Below are positions 45,389-54,182 of a DNA stretch of 64,000 bases, piece after piece (position 1 is the stretch's first letter; each line of letters starts with the position of its first letter). The DNA is from Polyodon spathula (Eukaryota > Chordata > Actinopteri > Acipenseriformes > Polyodontidae). The stretch covers positions 27,056,689 to 27,120,688 of the forward strand of contig NC_054534.1 in assembly GCF_017654505.1 (NCBI RefSeq). Direction: 5' to 3'. The notes under the pieces were generated by a model. That model searched no databases. It saw only the letters and a list, made by a program, of their open reading frames with translations, and was not told the DNA's origin. Made by a program: the position numbers and the translations under genes.

Positions 45389-47785
45389 TCAATGGCCACC
45401 TCCCCCCTTAAAAGCCCAAAAGTCCCGCCCAAAGTCCTTGGCCAGGACCAGAGGCTTCCAGGGGCCCACAGGTCGTAATGCTGTCAGCAGGGTAGCATTC
45501 TCCTGCCAGGGTAGTCCTAGCAGCGGAAAGGCTGCTTGGGGTGTGGTCTCCTGACCTTCCCCCTCCTTCGGCGCCGGCAGCTCCCCTTGGTGGGGCTTCA
45601 ACCACCGTTCTTCCTGCAGGGAAGAAACTGCAGAGGGAGCAGGTCTCCGGACCTCCCCCACGATCTCCGGCGGAGAAACTGCTGCTGGGGTTGGCGGTCT
45701 CCAGACCTCCTCCCCCTCCTCCGGCAGCGAAACTGCTGCTGGGGTTGGCGGTCTCCAGACCTCCTCCCCCTCCTCTGGCAGCGAAACTGCTGCTGGGGTT
45801 GGCGGTCTCCAGACCTCCTCCCCCTCCTCTGGCAGCGAAACTGCTGCTGGGGTTGACGGTCTCCAGACCTCCTCCCCCTCCTCCGGCAGCGAAACTGCTG
45901 CTGGGGTTGGCGGTCTCCAGACCTCCTCCCCCTCCTCCGGCAGCGAAACTGCTGCTGGGGTTGGCGGTCTCCAGACCTCCTCCCCCTTCTTCGTGGCCGG
46001 CAGCTCCCCTTCGTGGGGTTCCGGCCACAGTACTTCCGGCTGTGATGCGGAGCGGCGGGCAACCCCAGGCGATGCAGAGCGGCGGGCAACCCCAGGCGAT
46101 GCAGAGCGGCGGGCAACCCCAGGCGATGCAGAGCGGCGGGCAACCCCAGGCGATGCAGAGCGGCGGGCAACCCCAGGCGATGCAGAGCGGCGGGCAACCC
46201 CAGGCGATGCAGAGGCATCCTTGGGCGAAGCGAGGCTGGCATCCTTGGGCGAAGCGAGGCTGGCATCCTTGGGCGAAGCGAGGCTGGCATCCTTGGGCGA
46301 AGCGAGGCTGGCATCCTTGGGCGAAGCGAGGCTGGCATCCCTGGGCGAAGCGAGGCTGGGAGTCAGGACAAGCTGGGGTGCGGGTGTTGGCCCTCTTTTC
46401 GGCCACTGCAGCCGGGAGGTTCTTCCCCGTGCTTCCCTCAGCAGCCTATGCAAGGGCTGCTGAGGACCGCCAGCATCTAGTCCTGGCCCTTCTGGTGAAG
46501 GGAGAGGCAGCTCCTGCTCCTCTCCCCCTGATGGAGGTGGAGGCAGAGGAAGCTCCAGCTCCTCTCCTCGTGATGGTGGGGGAAGCGATACCAGCAGGCA
46601 TTCACCCTCTGCTGGTGGGGGAAGTGATACCAGCAGGCATTCACCCTCTGCTGGTGGGGGAAGTGATGCCAGCAGGCATTCACCCTCTGCTGGTGGGGGA
46701 AGTGATGCCAGCAGGCATTCACCCTCTGCTGGTGGGGGAAGTGATACCAGCAGGCATTCACCCTCTGCTGGTGGACAGGGACCCAGCAGGCATTCACCCT
46801 CTGCTGGTGGACAGGGACCCAGCAGACATTCACCCTCTGCTGGTGGACAGGGACCCAGCAGGCATTCACCCTCTGCTGGTGGGGGAAGTGATACCAGCAG
46901 GCATTCACCCTCTGCTGGTGGACAGGGACCCAGCAGGCATTCACCCTCTGCTGGTGGACAGGGACCCAGCAGGCATTCACCCTCTGCTGGTGGACAGGGA
47001 CCCAGCAGGCATTCACCCTCTGCTGGTGGGGGAAGTGATACCAGCAGGCATTCACCCTCTGCTGGTGGACAGGGACCCAGCAGGCATTCACCCTCTGCTG
47101 GTGGACAGGGACCCAGCAGGCATTCACCCTCTGCTGGTGGCGGAGGCAGAGGCAGCTCCTGCTGCTCTCCCCCTGCCGGTGGAGGTGGCGGAGGCAGAGG
47201 CAGCTCCTGCTGCTCTCCTCCTGCCGGTGGAGGTGGCGGAGGCAGAGGCAGCTCCTGCTGCTCTCCTCCTGCCGGTGGAGGTGGCGGAGGCAGAGGCAGC
47301 TCCTGCTGCTCTGCCCCTGCCGGTGGAGGTGGCGGAGGCAGAGGCAGCTCCTGCTGCTCTGCCCCTGCCGGTGGAGGTGGCGGAGGCAGAGGCAGCTCCT
47401 GCTGCTCTGCTCCTGCCCATGGAGGTAGGAGCGGCGTGTAGTCTCCTGGTGGTGGAGGTGGGAGCGGTGTGTAGTCTCCCCTTGTTACAGGGGACTGGTG
47501 CGGCTCTCCCTCACTTGCAGGGGACTGGTGCGGCTCTTCCTCCCTTGCAGGAGACTGGTGCGGCTGTGGAGACAGCGGTGGGACCTCTGCCTTCCTCTTC
47601 TGTGGCAGTTCCTCCTCTCCCTCCTGGTAGGGGCAGCGGAAGGGACAATTGGCAAAGAGATGGTCCTGGTTGCAGAGGAGGCACCCCGGCAAGGACTGGT
47701 TACATCGCCGGGGATGTCTGGCCCTTAGGCGGCACTCCTCCTCCCTGTCCCTCACCTCTTTATCCTCTTTCCTGCTTCTCCCCAT
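45389..47785 (-). CDS. Repeat-built Pro/Glu-rich protein with a zinc-knuckle-like motif (function unknown)
   Basis: The open frame extends to a GTG at 47920 in the primer site. I chose the ATG at 47785, giving about 798 codons, because the 45 codons upstream are a Lys/Phe run made by poly-A and poly-T tracts. Near residues 20-50 is a Cys/His cluster, CLLCNQDHLFANC (C-x2-C-x3-H-x4-C). This resembles a retroviral zinc knuckle but is one residue shorter than the standard spacing. The rest is five tandem arrays: about 16-residue AGAEQQELPLPPPPPP units, 12-13-residue AEGECLLGPCPP / AEGECLLVSLPPP units, 8-residue ASLASPKD units, 9-residue ASPGVARRS units and 18-residue EEGEEVWRPPTPAAVSLP units. The tail has KDFGRDFWAFKGGGGH. 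Every unit length is a multiple of three bases and no stop interrupts nearly 2.4 kb, which argues that reading is preserved. There is no signal peptide or membrane segment. It could be a highly diverged gag or a captured host sequence; I cannot say which. Confidence 0.6.
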   Translation of the reverse strand: MGRSRKEDKEVRDREEECRLRARHPRRCNQSLPGCLLCNQDHLFANCPFRCPYQEGEEELPQKRKAEVPPLSPQPHQSPAREEEPHQSPASEGEPHQSPVTRGDYTPLPPPPPGDYTPLLPPWAGAEQQELPLPPPPPPAGAEQQELPLPPPPPPAGAEQQELPLPPPPPPAGGEQQELPLPPPPPPAGGEQQELPLPPPPPPAGGEQQELPLPPPPAEGECLLGPCPPAEGECLLGPCPPAEGECLLVSLPPPAEGECLLGPCPPAEGECLLGPCPPAEGECLLGPCPPAEGECLLVSLPPPAEGECLLGPCPPAEGECLLGPCPPAEGECLLGPCPPAEGECLLVSLPPPAEGECLLASLPPPAEGECLLASLPPPAEGECLLVSLPPPAEGECLLVSLPPPSRGEELELPLPPPPSGGEEQELPLPSPEGPGLDAGGPQQPLHRLLREARGRTSRLQWPKRGPTPAPQLVLTPSLASPRDASLASPKDASLASPKDASLASPKDASLASPKDASLASPKDASASPGVARRSASPGVARRSASPGVARRSASPGVARRSASPGVARRSASPGVARRSASQPEVLWPEPHEGELPATKKGEEVWRPPTPAAVSLPEEGEEVWRPPTPAAVSLPEEGEEVWRPSTPAAVSLPEEGEEVWRPPTPAAVSLPEEGEEVWRPPTPAAVSLPEEGEEVWRPPTPAAVSPPEIVGEVRRPAPSAVSSLQEERWLKPHQGELPAPKEGEGQETTPQAAFPLLGLPWQENATLLTALRPVGPWKPLVLAKDFGRDFWAFKGGGGH
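45675..45998 (-). repeat. 54-bp tandem array, 6 units
   Basis: GAAACTGCTGCTGGGG starts recur every 54 bases from 45675 to 45945. The units encode 18 residues (EEGEEVWRPPTPAAVSLP) on the minus strand, with scattered single changes. Confidence 0.96.
46044..46205 (-). repeat. 27-bp tandem array, 6 units
   Basis: GATGC(A/G)GAGCGGCGGGC starts recur every 27 bases from 46044 to 46179. The minus strand encodes ASPGVARRS six times. Confidence 0.97.
46215..46358 (-). repeat. 24-bp tandem array, 6 units
   Basis: GCATCCTTGGGCGAAGCGAG recurs every 24 bases, six times, with one T to C change in the last unit. The minus strand encodes ASLASPKD. Confidence 0.97.
46578..47135 (-). repeat. 36/39-bp mixed tandem array, 15 units
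   Basis: CAGGCATTCACCCTCTGCTG occurs 15 times. It alternates between a 39-bp form (with GGGGGAAGTGATACC) and a 36-bp form (with GGACAGGGACC). Order from left: five long, three short, then one long plus three short repeated, then one long plus two short. The mixture suggests block duplication of a long-short-short-short set. Confidence 0.93.
47136..47423 (-). repeat. 48-bp tandem array, 6 units
   Basis: GGTGGCGGAGGCAGAGGCAG recurs every 48 bases, six times. The minus strand encodes AGAEQQELPLPPPPPP or the AGGEQQ variant. Confidence 0.95.
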
Positions 47786-47902
47786 TTCTTTCTTTTTTTT
47801 TTTTTTTTGTAATCCAAAGACGCCCCCTTTTTTTTTTTTTTTTTTTTCTCCCACACAAAAAAAAAAACCTCTCCTGGTCTGACGCTTGGAGGCGCTGTTA
47901 AA

Positions 47903-47919
47903 TCCCACGCAGGACACCA
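47903..47919 (-). other. Putative primer-binding site of the repeat-ORF element
   Basis: Two bases inside the LTR the minus strand reads TGGTGTCCTGCGTGGGA. It shares TGG(T)TGTC and the GGGA end with the site of the Gmr1-like element at 7163. The cognate tRNA was not worked out. Confidence 0.55.
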
Positions 47920-47921
47920 CG

Positions 47922-48558
47922 TGTCACAGAGACGGCCGAAGTGGGCGGCGTCAGAACCAGGAAAAGTAATGAAATACACAAAACACAGGACGGATGAAAT
48001 GAAGTGATGAAGACGCCTGTTGGCGCCGGTTTAATACAAAATAAAAGGTTTACACAAACACGAAAAACACAGGACACGGCACTCTACGCCAAAATAAATA
48101 GACAAACGAAAACAGACTAAACTTAACACAACGGTGCACGGACAGACACTGACAAACACGGTGAGCAGATACTTTACTTTGTTATTATTATTACTACTTT
48201 ACTTATTTCCTCCGTCTCCAATCCCGTTCTCCGCTCACCGAACACCCAACCGCCAGTATGTGACAACGTGCATCTATATATACTATTGTGCTGGGATTCA
48301 ATTACCAATTAATTATTCACTTGAATCCCAGCACGTGAATTAATAAAGTGCAATTCCCCATGCTCACATATTACTACATTTTACTTGCACGTGAAGTGCT
48401 GTGCAATCCTCGTGCCTAAATACACATATACATTTTTAAACACTCGTGTTACACAGACCCGTTTATATCCCGTGTACCAATGTCTATACACCAACATTTA
48501 AACACACCACACGCAACACATAACAGATAATATACACAGGGGCGGGCACTTTGTTACA
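47922..48558 (-). repeat. 5' LTR of the repeat-ORF element (637 bp)
   Basis: Matches the other LTR except for about three substitutions near 47965, an extra ACTTT near 48172 and an extra 66 bases at about 48338-48403, at the point where the shorter copy reads CAGCACGTGCAATCC. The extra segment is flanked by a short GCACGTG/GTGCAA similarity, which suggests either a deletion in the 3' LTR or a gain here. Reverse transcription should make both LTRs identical, so the indel arose after insertion or by recombination. Confidence 0.96.
48268..48280 (-). promoter_or_regulatory. Putative LTR TATA box of the repeat-ORF element
   Basis: The minus strand reads AGTATATATAGATGC about 350 bases before the LTR end. 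The same sequence occurs in the 3' LTR near 45140-45153. It lies next to a short inverted repeat (TGGGATTCAA / TTGAATCCCA) that could be an operator-like or structural feature. Confidence 0.45.
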
Positions 48559-48563
48559 CACGT

Positions 48564-49387
48564 GCATTAATTCAACCATAATATCCTTTGACCTTGAAAC
48601 ATGCCTTTAAAAATACTGGAACATGATATTATGTGAAACAAAATAATAATGTTTAACCTTCAGGGCATATGACTTCAGACAGTAGTAAATGATTGGTGTG
48701 TTACTTGACTGAAGAGAACAATGACACAATACCTTAACCACACATGGCCTCACTATAGTTAAGATGTCTTTGCTGAGGGTTCACTAAGCAATATTTCAAT
48801 ATTTCCTGGAAGTGTTTATTTAGTGCATCAGTGTGCATTTTCGGGTACAGTTAATTGAAACAATGGATATTACTGATGTCAGCAGTTAGTTGTTCTACTA
48901 AAGCTGTATGTCTTGTTGGTAACAACTGATTATAAAGCTATGAGTCCCTGAAAGGCAGATCTTTCAGTTTGCACAGATGGGCTGTTTCATGGTTTTTAGA
49001 CTTTCCTGCACAAATTCATTAAATAATAAATAGTTTCTACAGGGGGCTGTGTCTAACTGCTTTGGCTTCTGGTATTCTGGGCAATGGATTTGCCGTTTAT
49101 TTTCCCCACATAAAACCAGAAGGAGCTCCCTGCAGGTGATCTTTTTTGTTGTAATTTCATAAAAGACTAAGCACCAGGCAGGATGCTTCCAACATTTGAA
49201 ATGACTTTGAGGGCATCCTGTTAACATCGTAAAATGTTGGTTATAGATAAAGGTAGCTGAAGTTATTTAAAAGCTGCTATTGATAAATGTGACCTTTTTA
49301 GAGACGGCAAACTCCCTGTAATTGTTAGCTTGCTCATCTCTTATTACATTGGTAGCAGACAGGCCTTAAGGGTTTACCAACTTTAAT
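48564..49387. other. No gene recognised
   Basis: AT-rich sequence between the repeat-ORF element and the Tc1 region. No repeat shared with other parts of the window was found. Confidence 0.45.
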
Positions 49388-49490
49388 CTTTTATAAAGCC
49401 TCCAGTATCTAATACTGGTTTTCATCCCTGGTCCTCAAGTTCCCCCAATTGTCCGGGTTTTTGTGTTTTTCTAAATTCGTATTGCTGTCT
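49388..49490 (-). repeat. Short dispersed repeat, copy A (inverted relative to 51036-51125)
   Basis: TATAAAGCCTCCAGTATCTA, TGGTTTTCATCCCTGGTCCT and CAAGTTCCCCCAATTG are the reverse complement of blocks inside the Tc1 transposase remnant. The wording resembles a common fish repeat with a GGTCCTCAAG core. The family name is not known to me. Confidence 0.8.
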
Positions 49491-50145
49491 GGTGAGGAAC
49501 ATAAAATCTTGTCTTAAGCAACTATGAAGGCTACGCAAAATGCACATTGTCTGTCTGTAAGTGTTGTGTTAATTGATTCGGAAAAGCAAAACTTAAATCC
49601 TGCATGAAGCAGAAACCTGTCCAGTTAGGTGTACTTGAAGCTCATCGTGCTATGCTGTCATTGGGGTATCATGGATTAAGTGGAATGTAATGGTCACATG
49701 GGTTGATTCCCTAATTAGCGACTTACAGTATTTGCCTTAATTTTTGATAGAGAAGCTTTCCTTGATACAGTGACGGAGTGGAACTAAAGCTCGCTGTTTC
49801 TTCTACTTTTGTATTAAGTGACCTCCCTCTTGTGGCTGATAAGAGTGACTATAAGAAGTAAAGCCTATCTACTATGTGCTCCTGCAATGCAGCCCCAACA
49901 ATTAGAGAAGCAATCGAGAGCATGATACAACAGCACAACGATGCGTGATACAATGTGGGAGAGTGATGTGGTTTAGAGCAATAATAAAAAACATTGATGA
50001 GCCAAATGTCCTCCTCTCCTTTGTAAATGTTCTAATCTAACTGAAGGTTTTCACTCCTTGTAACGATTTCTGTCACAATGAAGTTGCTTGTGTATCGTGG
50101 GCCTGAAGTACTGTGTGCCACAAGGTTGCAAAGTTCAATCAACAA

Positions 50146-50240
50146 AGTTAAAAGAAATGAGAAAAACCACAGATTAAATGTTTTCTATCATTTCTAATTG
50201 TTATACTGAAAAATATTAATTAAAGTAGAGATTCAGCTTT
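50146..50240 (+). repeat. Left inverted arm of the Tc1 element
   Basis: Reverse complement of 51696-51792 with about 75-80% match by eye. The outer tip is too diverged to place exactly. Confidence 0.75.
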
Positions 50241-50254
50241 TTAATAAAACAACA

Positions 50255-50593
50255 AATTATTACATAACATGCATAAAAGGTAACCATATTCACATTTGTT
50301 GTAATTTGCTCTTATTTGAAATTGTTCTTATACATTTATTGCATTTACTACATGCTCTTAATGAAATGTACTCTTATAAGCAAATAGCCTTACTATTAGT
50401 TTAACTGCTCTTAGTCGAAATCGCTCTCAAACTTAATTATTATTATTATTCTCTCATTTGAATTTTCTCTTATTTACCACTGACTTTATTGTATTTCATA
50501 ATTGCTCTTCTCTGTAATGTAACATTTTTGTAATGTGATATTTTGTAACAACTGTAAGTCACCCTGGATAATAAATAAATAAATCAAAAAAAC

Positions 50594-50595
<2 letters not shown>
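50255..50595 (+). repeat. LINE-tail or SINE-type dispersed repeat inserted in the Tc1 element
   Basis: Plus-strand relative of 35490-35870: AACTGCTCTTAGTCGAAATC, TGTAATGTGATATTTTGTAA, then GTAAGTCACCCTGGATAATA and AAATAAATAAATC. The tail ends in the AAATA repeats typical of such elements. It interrupts the sequence between the Tc1 arm and the transposase, so it is younger than the Tc1 copy. Confidence 0.78.
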
Positions 50596-50624
<29 letters not shown>

Positions 50625-50799
50625 AATGAAGGATAACATACAAAAACTAATGTCTTACTTTGACAAAAGTATTTGGACAATCAATATATTTTGTATGAAA
50701 ACCATTTGTTGCTAATTATTGACAATTATCATGGTTGAAAACTTGATACCTGATGATAATTATAGAATTACTAAATACACAATCATCAAGTGCTGAAAA

Positions 50800-51640
50800 A
50801 ATAAATTGGAAATGTGTGATTAAAAAAGCAATAAAACGGTTAAAACTAAAGAGTATAGCAACGATCTCCACATGGCAGTTATACAACTAAACGAAAAAGA
50901 AAAATAGCAGAAAGACTCGATCTACCGCAAAGCACTGTGTGGGCTACTATTGACAAACACAGAAGGACAGAACCTACTGCAACTAGCTCCAGGTGTGGAA
51001 GACAATCTGGAAGAAGAATCGTTTGAGCAGCCTGGCAAAAACACAAAAACCTTGGGGGAACTTGAGGACCAGTGATGAAAACCAGTATTCGATACTGGAG
51101 GCTTTATAAAAGATTAAAGGTGGTAAACTGCAAAAGATTTGACACACGAATTCAGAGAAGATGGTGAAGAAATTCATAAGTGAACAATTCAACGATACCT
51201 TAACAAAATGAATGTTCATGGGCAAAAACCAAGATGCAAACCTTTGTGAAAAACAATACACAATAGAAAGCATTGAATACTTGAAGAAGCCTGATGATTT
51301 CTTCAACCAAATTTTATGGTCAGACAAATCCAAAATATATTTTTTCCACCAAGAAAGCAACAATATGTTTGGAGGAAGAGAGAAGAATTTAAAGATGTTT
51401 ATGATGCCCAGTGTTAAACATGGTGGAGGTTGTGTGATGGTATTGGTTTGTTTTTCCTCAGGTACTGGTAACCTTTGTATTGTAGAATATCAAGACATTT
51501 TGCTCTCTCATTTGTTACCCAGAACTAGATTTATTTATTGGATGGACGTTATATTCTAGCAGGATAATGACCCTACGCATTCTGCAAAGTCTACAAAAGA
51601 ATTTTTGAAAAAATGGAAGGATAATTCCAGTTATGGATTC
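50800..51640 (+). pseudogene. Tc1/mariner transposase, heavily interrupted
   Basis: The enzyme would cut and paste the element at TA sites. An N-terminal region with a helix-turn-helix character (SIATISTWQL-like, then AERLDLPQSTVWATI) lies near 50860-50960. The catalytic half is at 51210-51559: QILWSDKSKIYFF holds the first Asp, and MPSVKHGGGCVMVL with FSSGTGNL is the typical middle block. After a stop at 51557 the sequence AGQDNDPTHSAKSTKEFLKK gives the second Asp. A foreign 90-base repeat interrupts it at 51036-51125, and several stops are present, so it is inactive. Confidence 0.8.
51036..51125 (+). repeat. Short dispersed repeat, copy B, inside the Tc1 transposase remnant
   Basis: GGGGGAACTTGAGGACCAGT, GATGAAAACCAGTATT and ATACTGGAGGCTTTATAAAA match 49388-49490 in inverted orientation. 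The match stops at both sides where transposase-like codons resume, so it looks inserted. Confidence 0.75.
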
Positions 51641-51820
51641 GTTTTTGCATGTTATTTTTTATTTTATGCATGTTATATAATAATATGCTCAATATAAAGC
51701 TGAATCTCTACTTTCATTTCTATCTTTCTGTAGAACAATTAGAAATGACAGAAATCACTTTCTTTGTGGTTTTACTCATTTTTTTGTTTAACTGCCCAAA
51801 TAATTTAGACTGCGACTGTA

Positions 51821-54182
51821 TGCTTTTGTAGAATCCAATTAGGATTAAGGGTTTATTTTACAAGCTGGTGGATTTATTCCTTTAGTTCGTTGATGAGGTT
51901 CTCATTGTTTTATGGTTCAGTCATTATTGTTGTCCTCCTTCAGGTTTCAATAAAAATGACTGGTTTGGATTCATATTAAAATATCATGTGTATACAGAGT
52001 GGAAGTGCTTGAAATGGCCGTCCATTCATTTACTACCCGTTTCTCCTATTCTATTTACAGACAGTAACATTGTGAATGCACATGGTGTTATAGTGTCTAG
52101 ATTTGTACAGCAACACAAGTAAAATGGCATTCAAACAATTGAGGTATTTACTGCATGAAGTCCGGCCCTGCTCTGCCCATTGCAACTTGGCAGGAGTACC
52201 TGAGACTCAAACTGTGACTCCACATAAAGTAAGCTCTGTTGTTTGCCTTACTTATACAGTATATGGGATTTTTTTGAGTATAAAGGAAGATTTTTTCTGG
52301 GGGTTGCTAATAGTTTTACTCTCCGTGTTTTTAAATGTTACTTCAATAAAGGTGGAAGTGTATTTGGGTATCTACAGATTCAGTGTATCTTATTAAAAAA
52401 ATTAATAAATTTCACTGGATATTAATAATTAGTCCCCATAAACCATTGTTACATTTATGCACCTGTTCCCAATATTTGTGCTATGCTATACACGAGACAC
52501 TGTGTGCTGCTGGAGTACATCCTGAGATGCGATTAGACGTTTACTGCACATGGAAAGGATGTGAGAAGAATCCTGTTGCACCGGTTTCCCCAGGTTTGCT
52601 TGAGACAGAATGCTGTAGCGATAAGAAAGACTAGGCTACTGAACTAAATTTTTAGTGGCAGATAGAAAAAACATACTTTCCAAAGAAAATCCTTGTGTAT
52701 TGTCTTGGGGTCTCCACATAACACATCCCATAATGTGAACAATTCCAGTTGTACATCTACACTTCCAAAGATTTCCTGCTATGCAATGGTGCACTGAGTG
52801 AATGGTTACGGTTTTCTAGGTATTATTAATGTCACTGACCTTTCAAAAATGGCCTTTAGAGGACAAAAGTGTCTGTTACATCACCTTACCATAGACAAGG
52901 TAAAGTATCAAGAAATCCAGTTTAATTTCAGCAAGGAAATTGAGTTATTTGTGTGGCAAAATACATTTAGTTATCCTTTTCTGTTATATTAAGTGGCTAG
53001 CCCAATTGGGTGTTTAGATCCTTAATGAACTAATAGCTCAAAAGTAATTGGTTTGAATTGCCTGTAACAGTGCTTTTGGTGCAGCATATTAAAGAAGCAC
53101 ATGTGTGTCTGAAAACAGGGAAAAAGTTAATGGCAAAAAGAGATTCCTTGCATCTTAACCAGCTACTTCATTAGTTTCTGGCATATTGCCACATTTGAGA
53201 CTTGTTACTTTGTAGTGTAAGGAAACCATTGCTCTTCACATACATAATCTTTGGCATTACCCAGGTTACTAGTAATCAGAATATGCAGTTTCATAGCTGC
53301 ACATGATCCATGGATAATAGGAGATTCCTTTCTGTTTAGGGAAAGCAATTTAATTTATGGCACGTGGGCGGAATGGTCCATGTTTATACACCAAACACAT
53401 TTGGGAGGCCAGCCAACTCATAGGATTTGTGCTTCGTCTAATTTAGTTTCATGTTATAATCAAACAAATAGGTATATAACACTACTGACAGTTGTAACAT
53501 TAACAGCAGTTCAAATAGTATAACAGTTATACTGTTATAAACTATTATAATAGTTTATATTAAACAGCCCCTGGTATGGTTATCCGTTGCATATTTAAGG
53601 TCAGTTTTCCGTTGGCTTTCTAAGTGGTATAGAAGTATGCTGGGCTAATCATTATGAAACAAACATAAACAGCACTAGAAGTTCCAGCAGCTTTGAAAAA
53701 GGGATTTTCAAAGCAGTTCAAAACACTTTCCCAGGGCATAAGATAAAAAAAAATCAATAATGATTGTTAATATCATTCAAAAAATGATAAGGAAAAAGGG
53801 TAAAAAAAAGCAGATAAAATGCCATTTGAAGCTATTTGGGCTTTAAATAATTTGTGACAGTGGAAAAATAAAAGATATGCTGGAATATTCATACACTGGG
53901 CATTTGGAATGGCTGAGCCTAAAGATGTATATAACATTATACCTGCATTTTATTTTATTTGAAATCACAGATTATTCATTCAGTGCGTGTCACAGAAAAT
54001 TAATGCAATTTGAATTTTTAAGAAAGGTTGTGACCAAAAACGATGAACCACAGGTTACAGGTTACAGGGAGTGCACCAGTTTTCCAAAAATATCCTGTGC
54101 ACCAGGCATGCTGTAGATGTTTCTGTTTATCAGCAGATCTGACCATCTGCTGCTGAGGAGACCGGTCTCCTACTTGCAACAA
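51821..54182. other. No gene recognised
   Basis: AT-rich sequence. A short palindrome-like cluster (ACAGTTATACTGTTATAAAC and ATTATAATAGTTTATA) lies at 53520-53565. No domain-bearing open frame. Confidence 0.45.

Larger units (their letters stand above)
44786..48563 (-). mobile_element. Non-autonomous LTR retrotransposon carrying a repeat-built ORF
   Basis: Two direct LTRs (44791-45356 and 47922-48558) are flanked by a perfect 5-bp target duplication, CACGT, at 44786-44790 and 48559-48563. The LTRs begin TGTAACAAAG and end TCTGTGACA on the minus strand, the usual TG...CA. By eye they differ by about three substitutions and two indels, so the insertion looks young. The 2565-bp interior has no RT, integrase or protease. 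It is nearly filled by one minus-strand open frame. The 5-bp duplication and a primer site beginning TGGTGTC two bases past the LTR fit Ty3/gypsy biology, and the Gmr1-like copy at 6.5 kb has the same primer-site layout. Mobilisation in trans by such an element is an inference. Confidence 0.9.
50108..51820 (+). mobile_element. Degenerate Tc1/mariner DNA transposon with later insertions
   Basis: Inverted arms lie at about 50146-50240 and 51696-51818, sharing AATGAG(A/T)AAAACCACA, CATTTCTAATTGTT and AAAGTAGAGATTCAGCTTT. The right end reads TTTAGACTGCGACTG followed by TA, the usual Tc1 terminus and target. A transposase remnant in between has the family's motifs. An L2/SINE-type repeat is inserted just inside the left arm and a shorter repeat sits within the transposase. 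The left terminus is eroded. Confidence 0.82.

Noticed and set aside
45408..46406. 332- and 246-codon alternative minus-strand frames over the same arrays
   Set aside because: They are register shifts of the same repeats, without a sensible start context or any domain.
45541..47901. 786-codon open frame on the plus strand opposite the repeat ORF
   Set aside because: It exists because the tandem units are multiples of three and GC-rich, so stops are rare in several frames. The minus strand fits the LTR orientation, primer site and Cys/His cluster.
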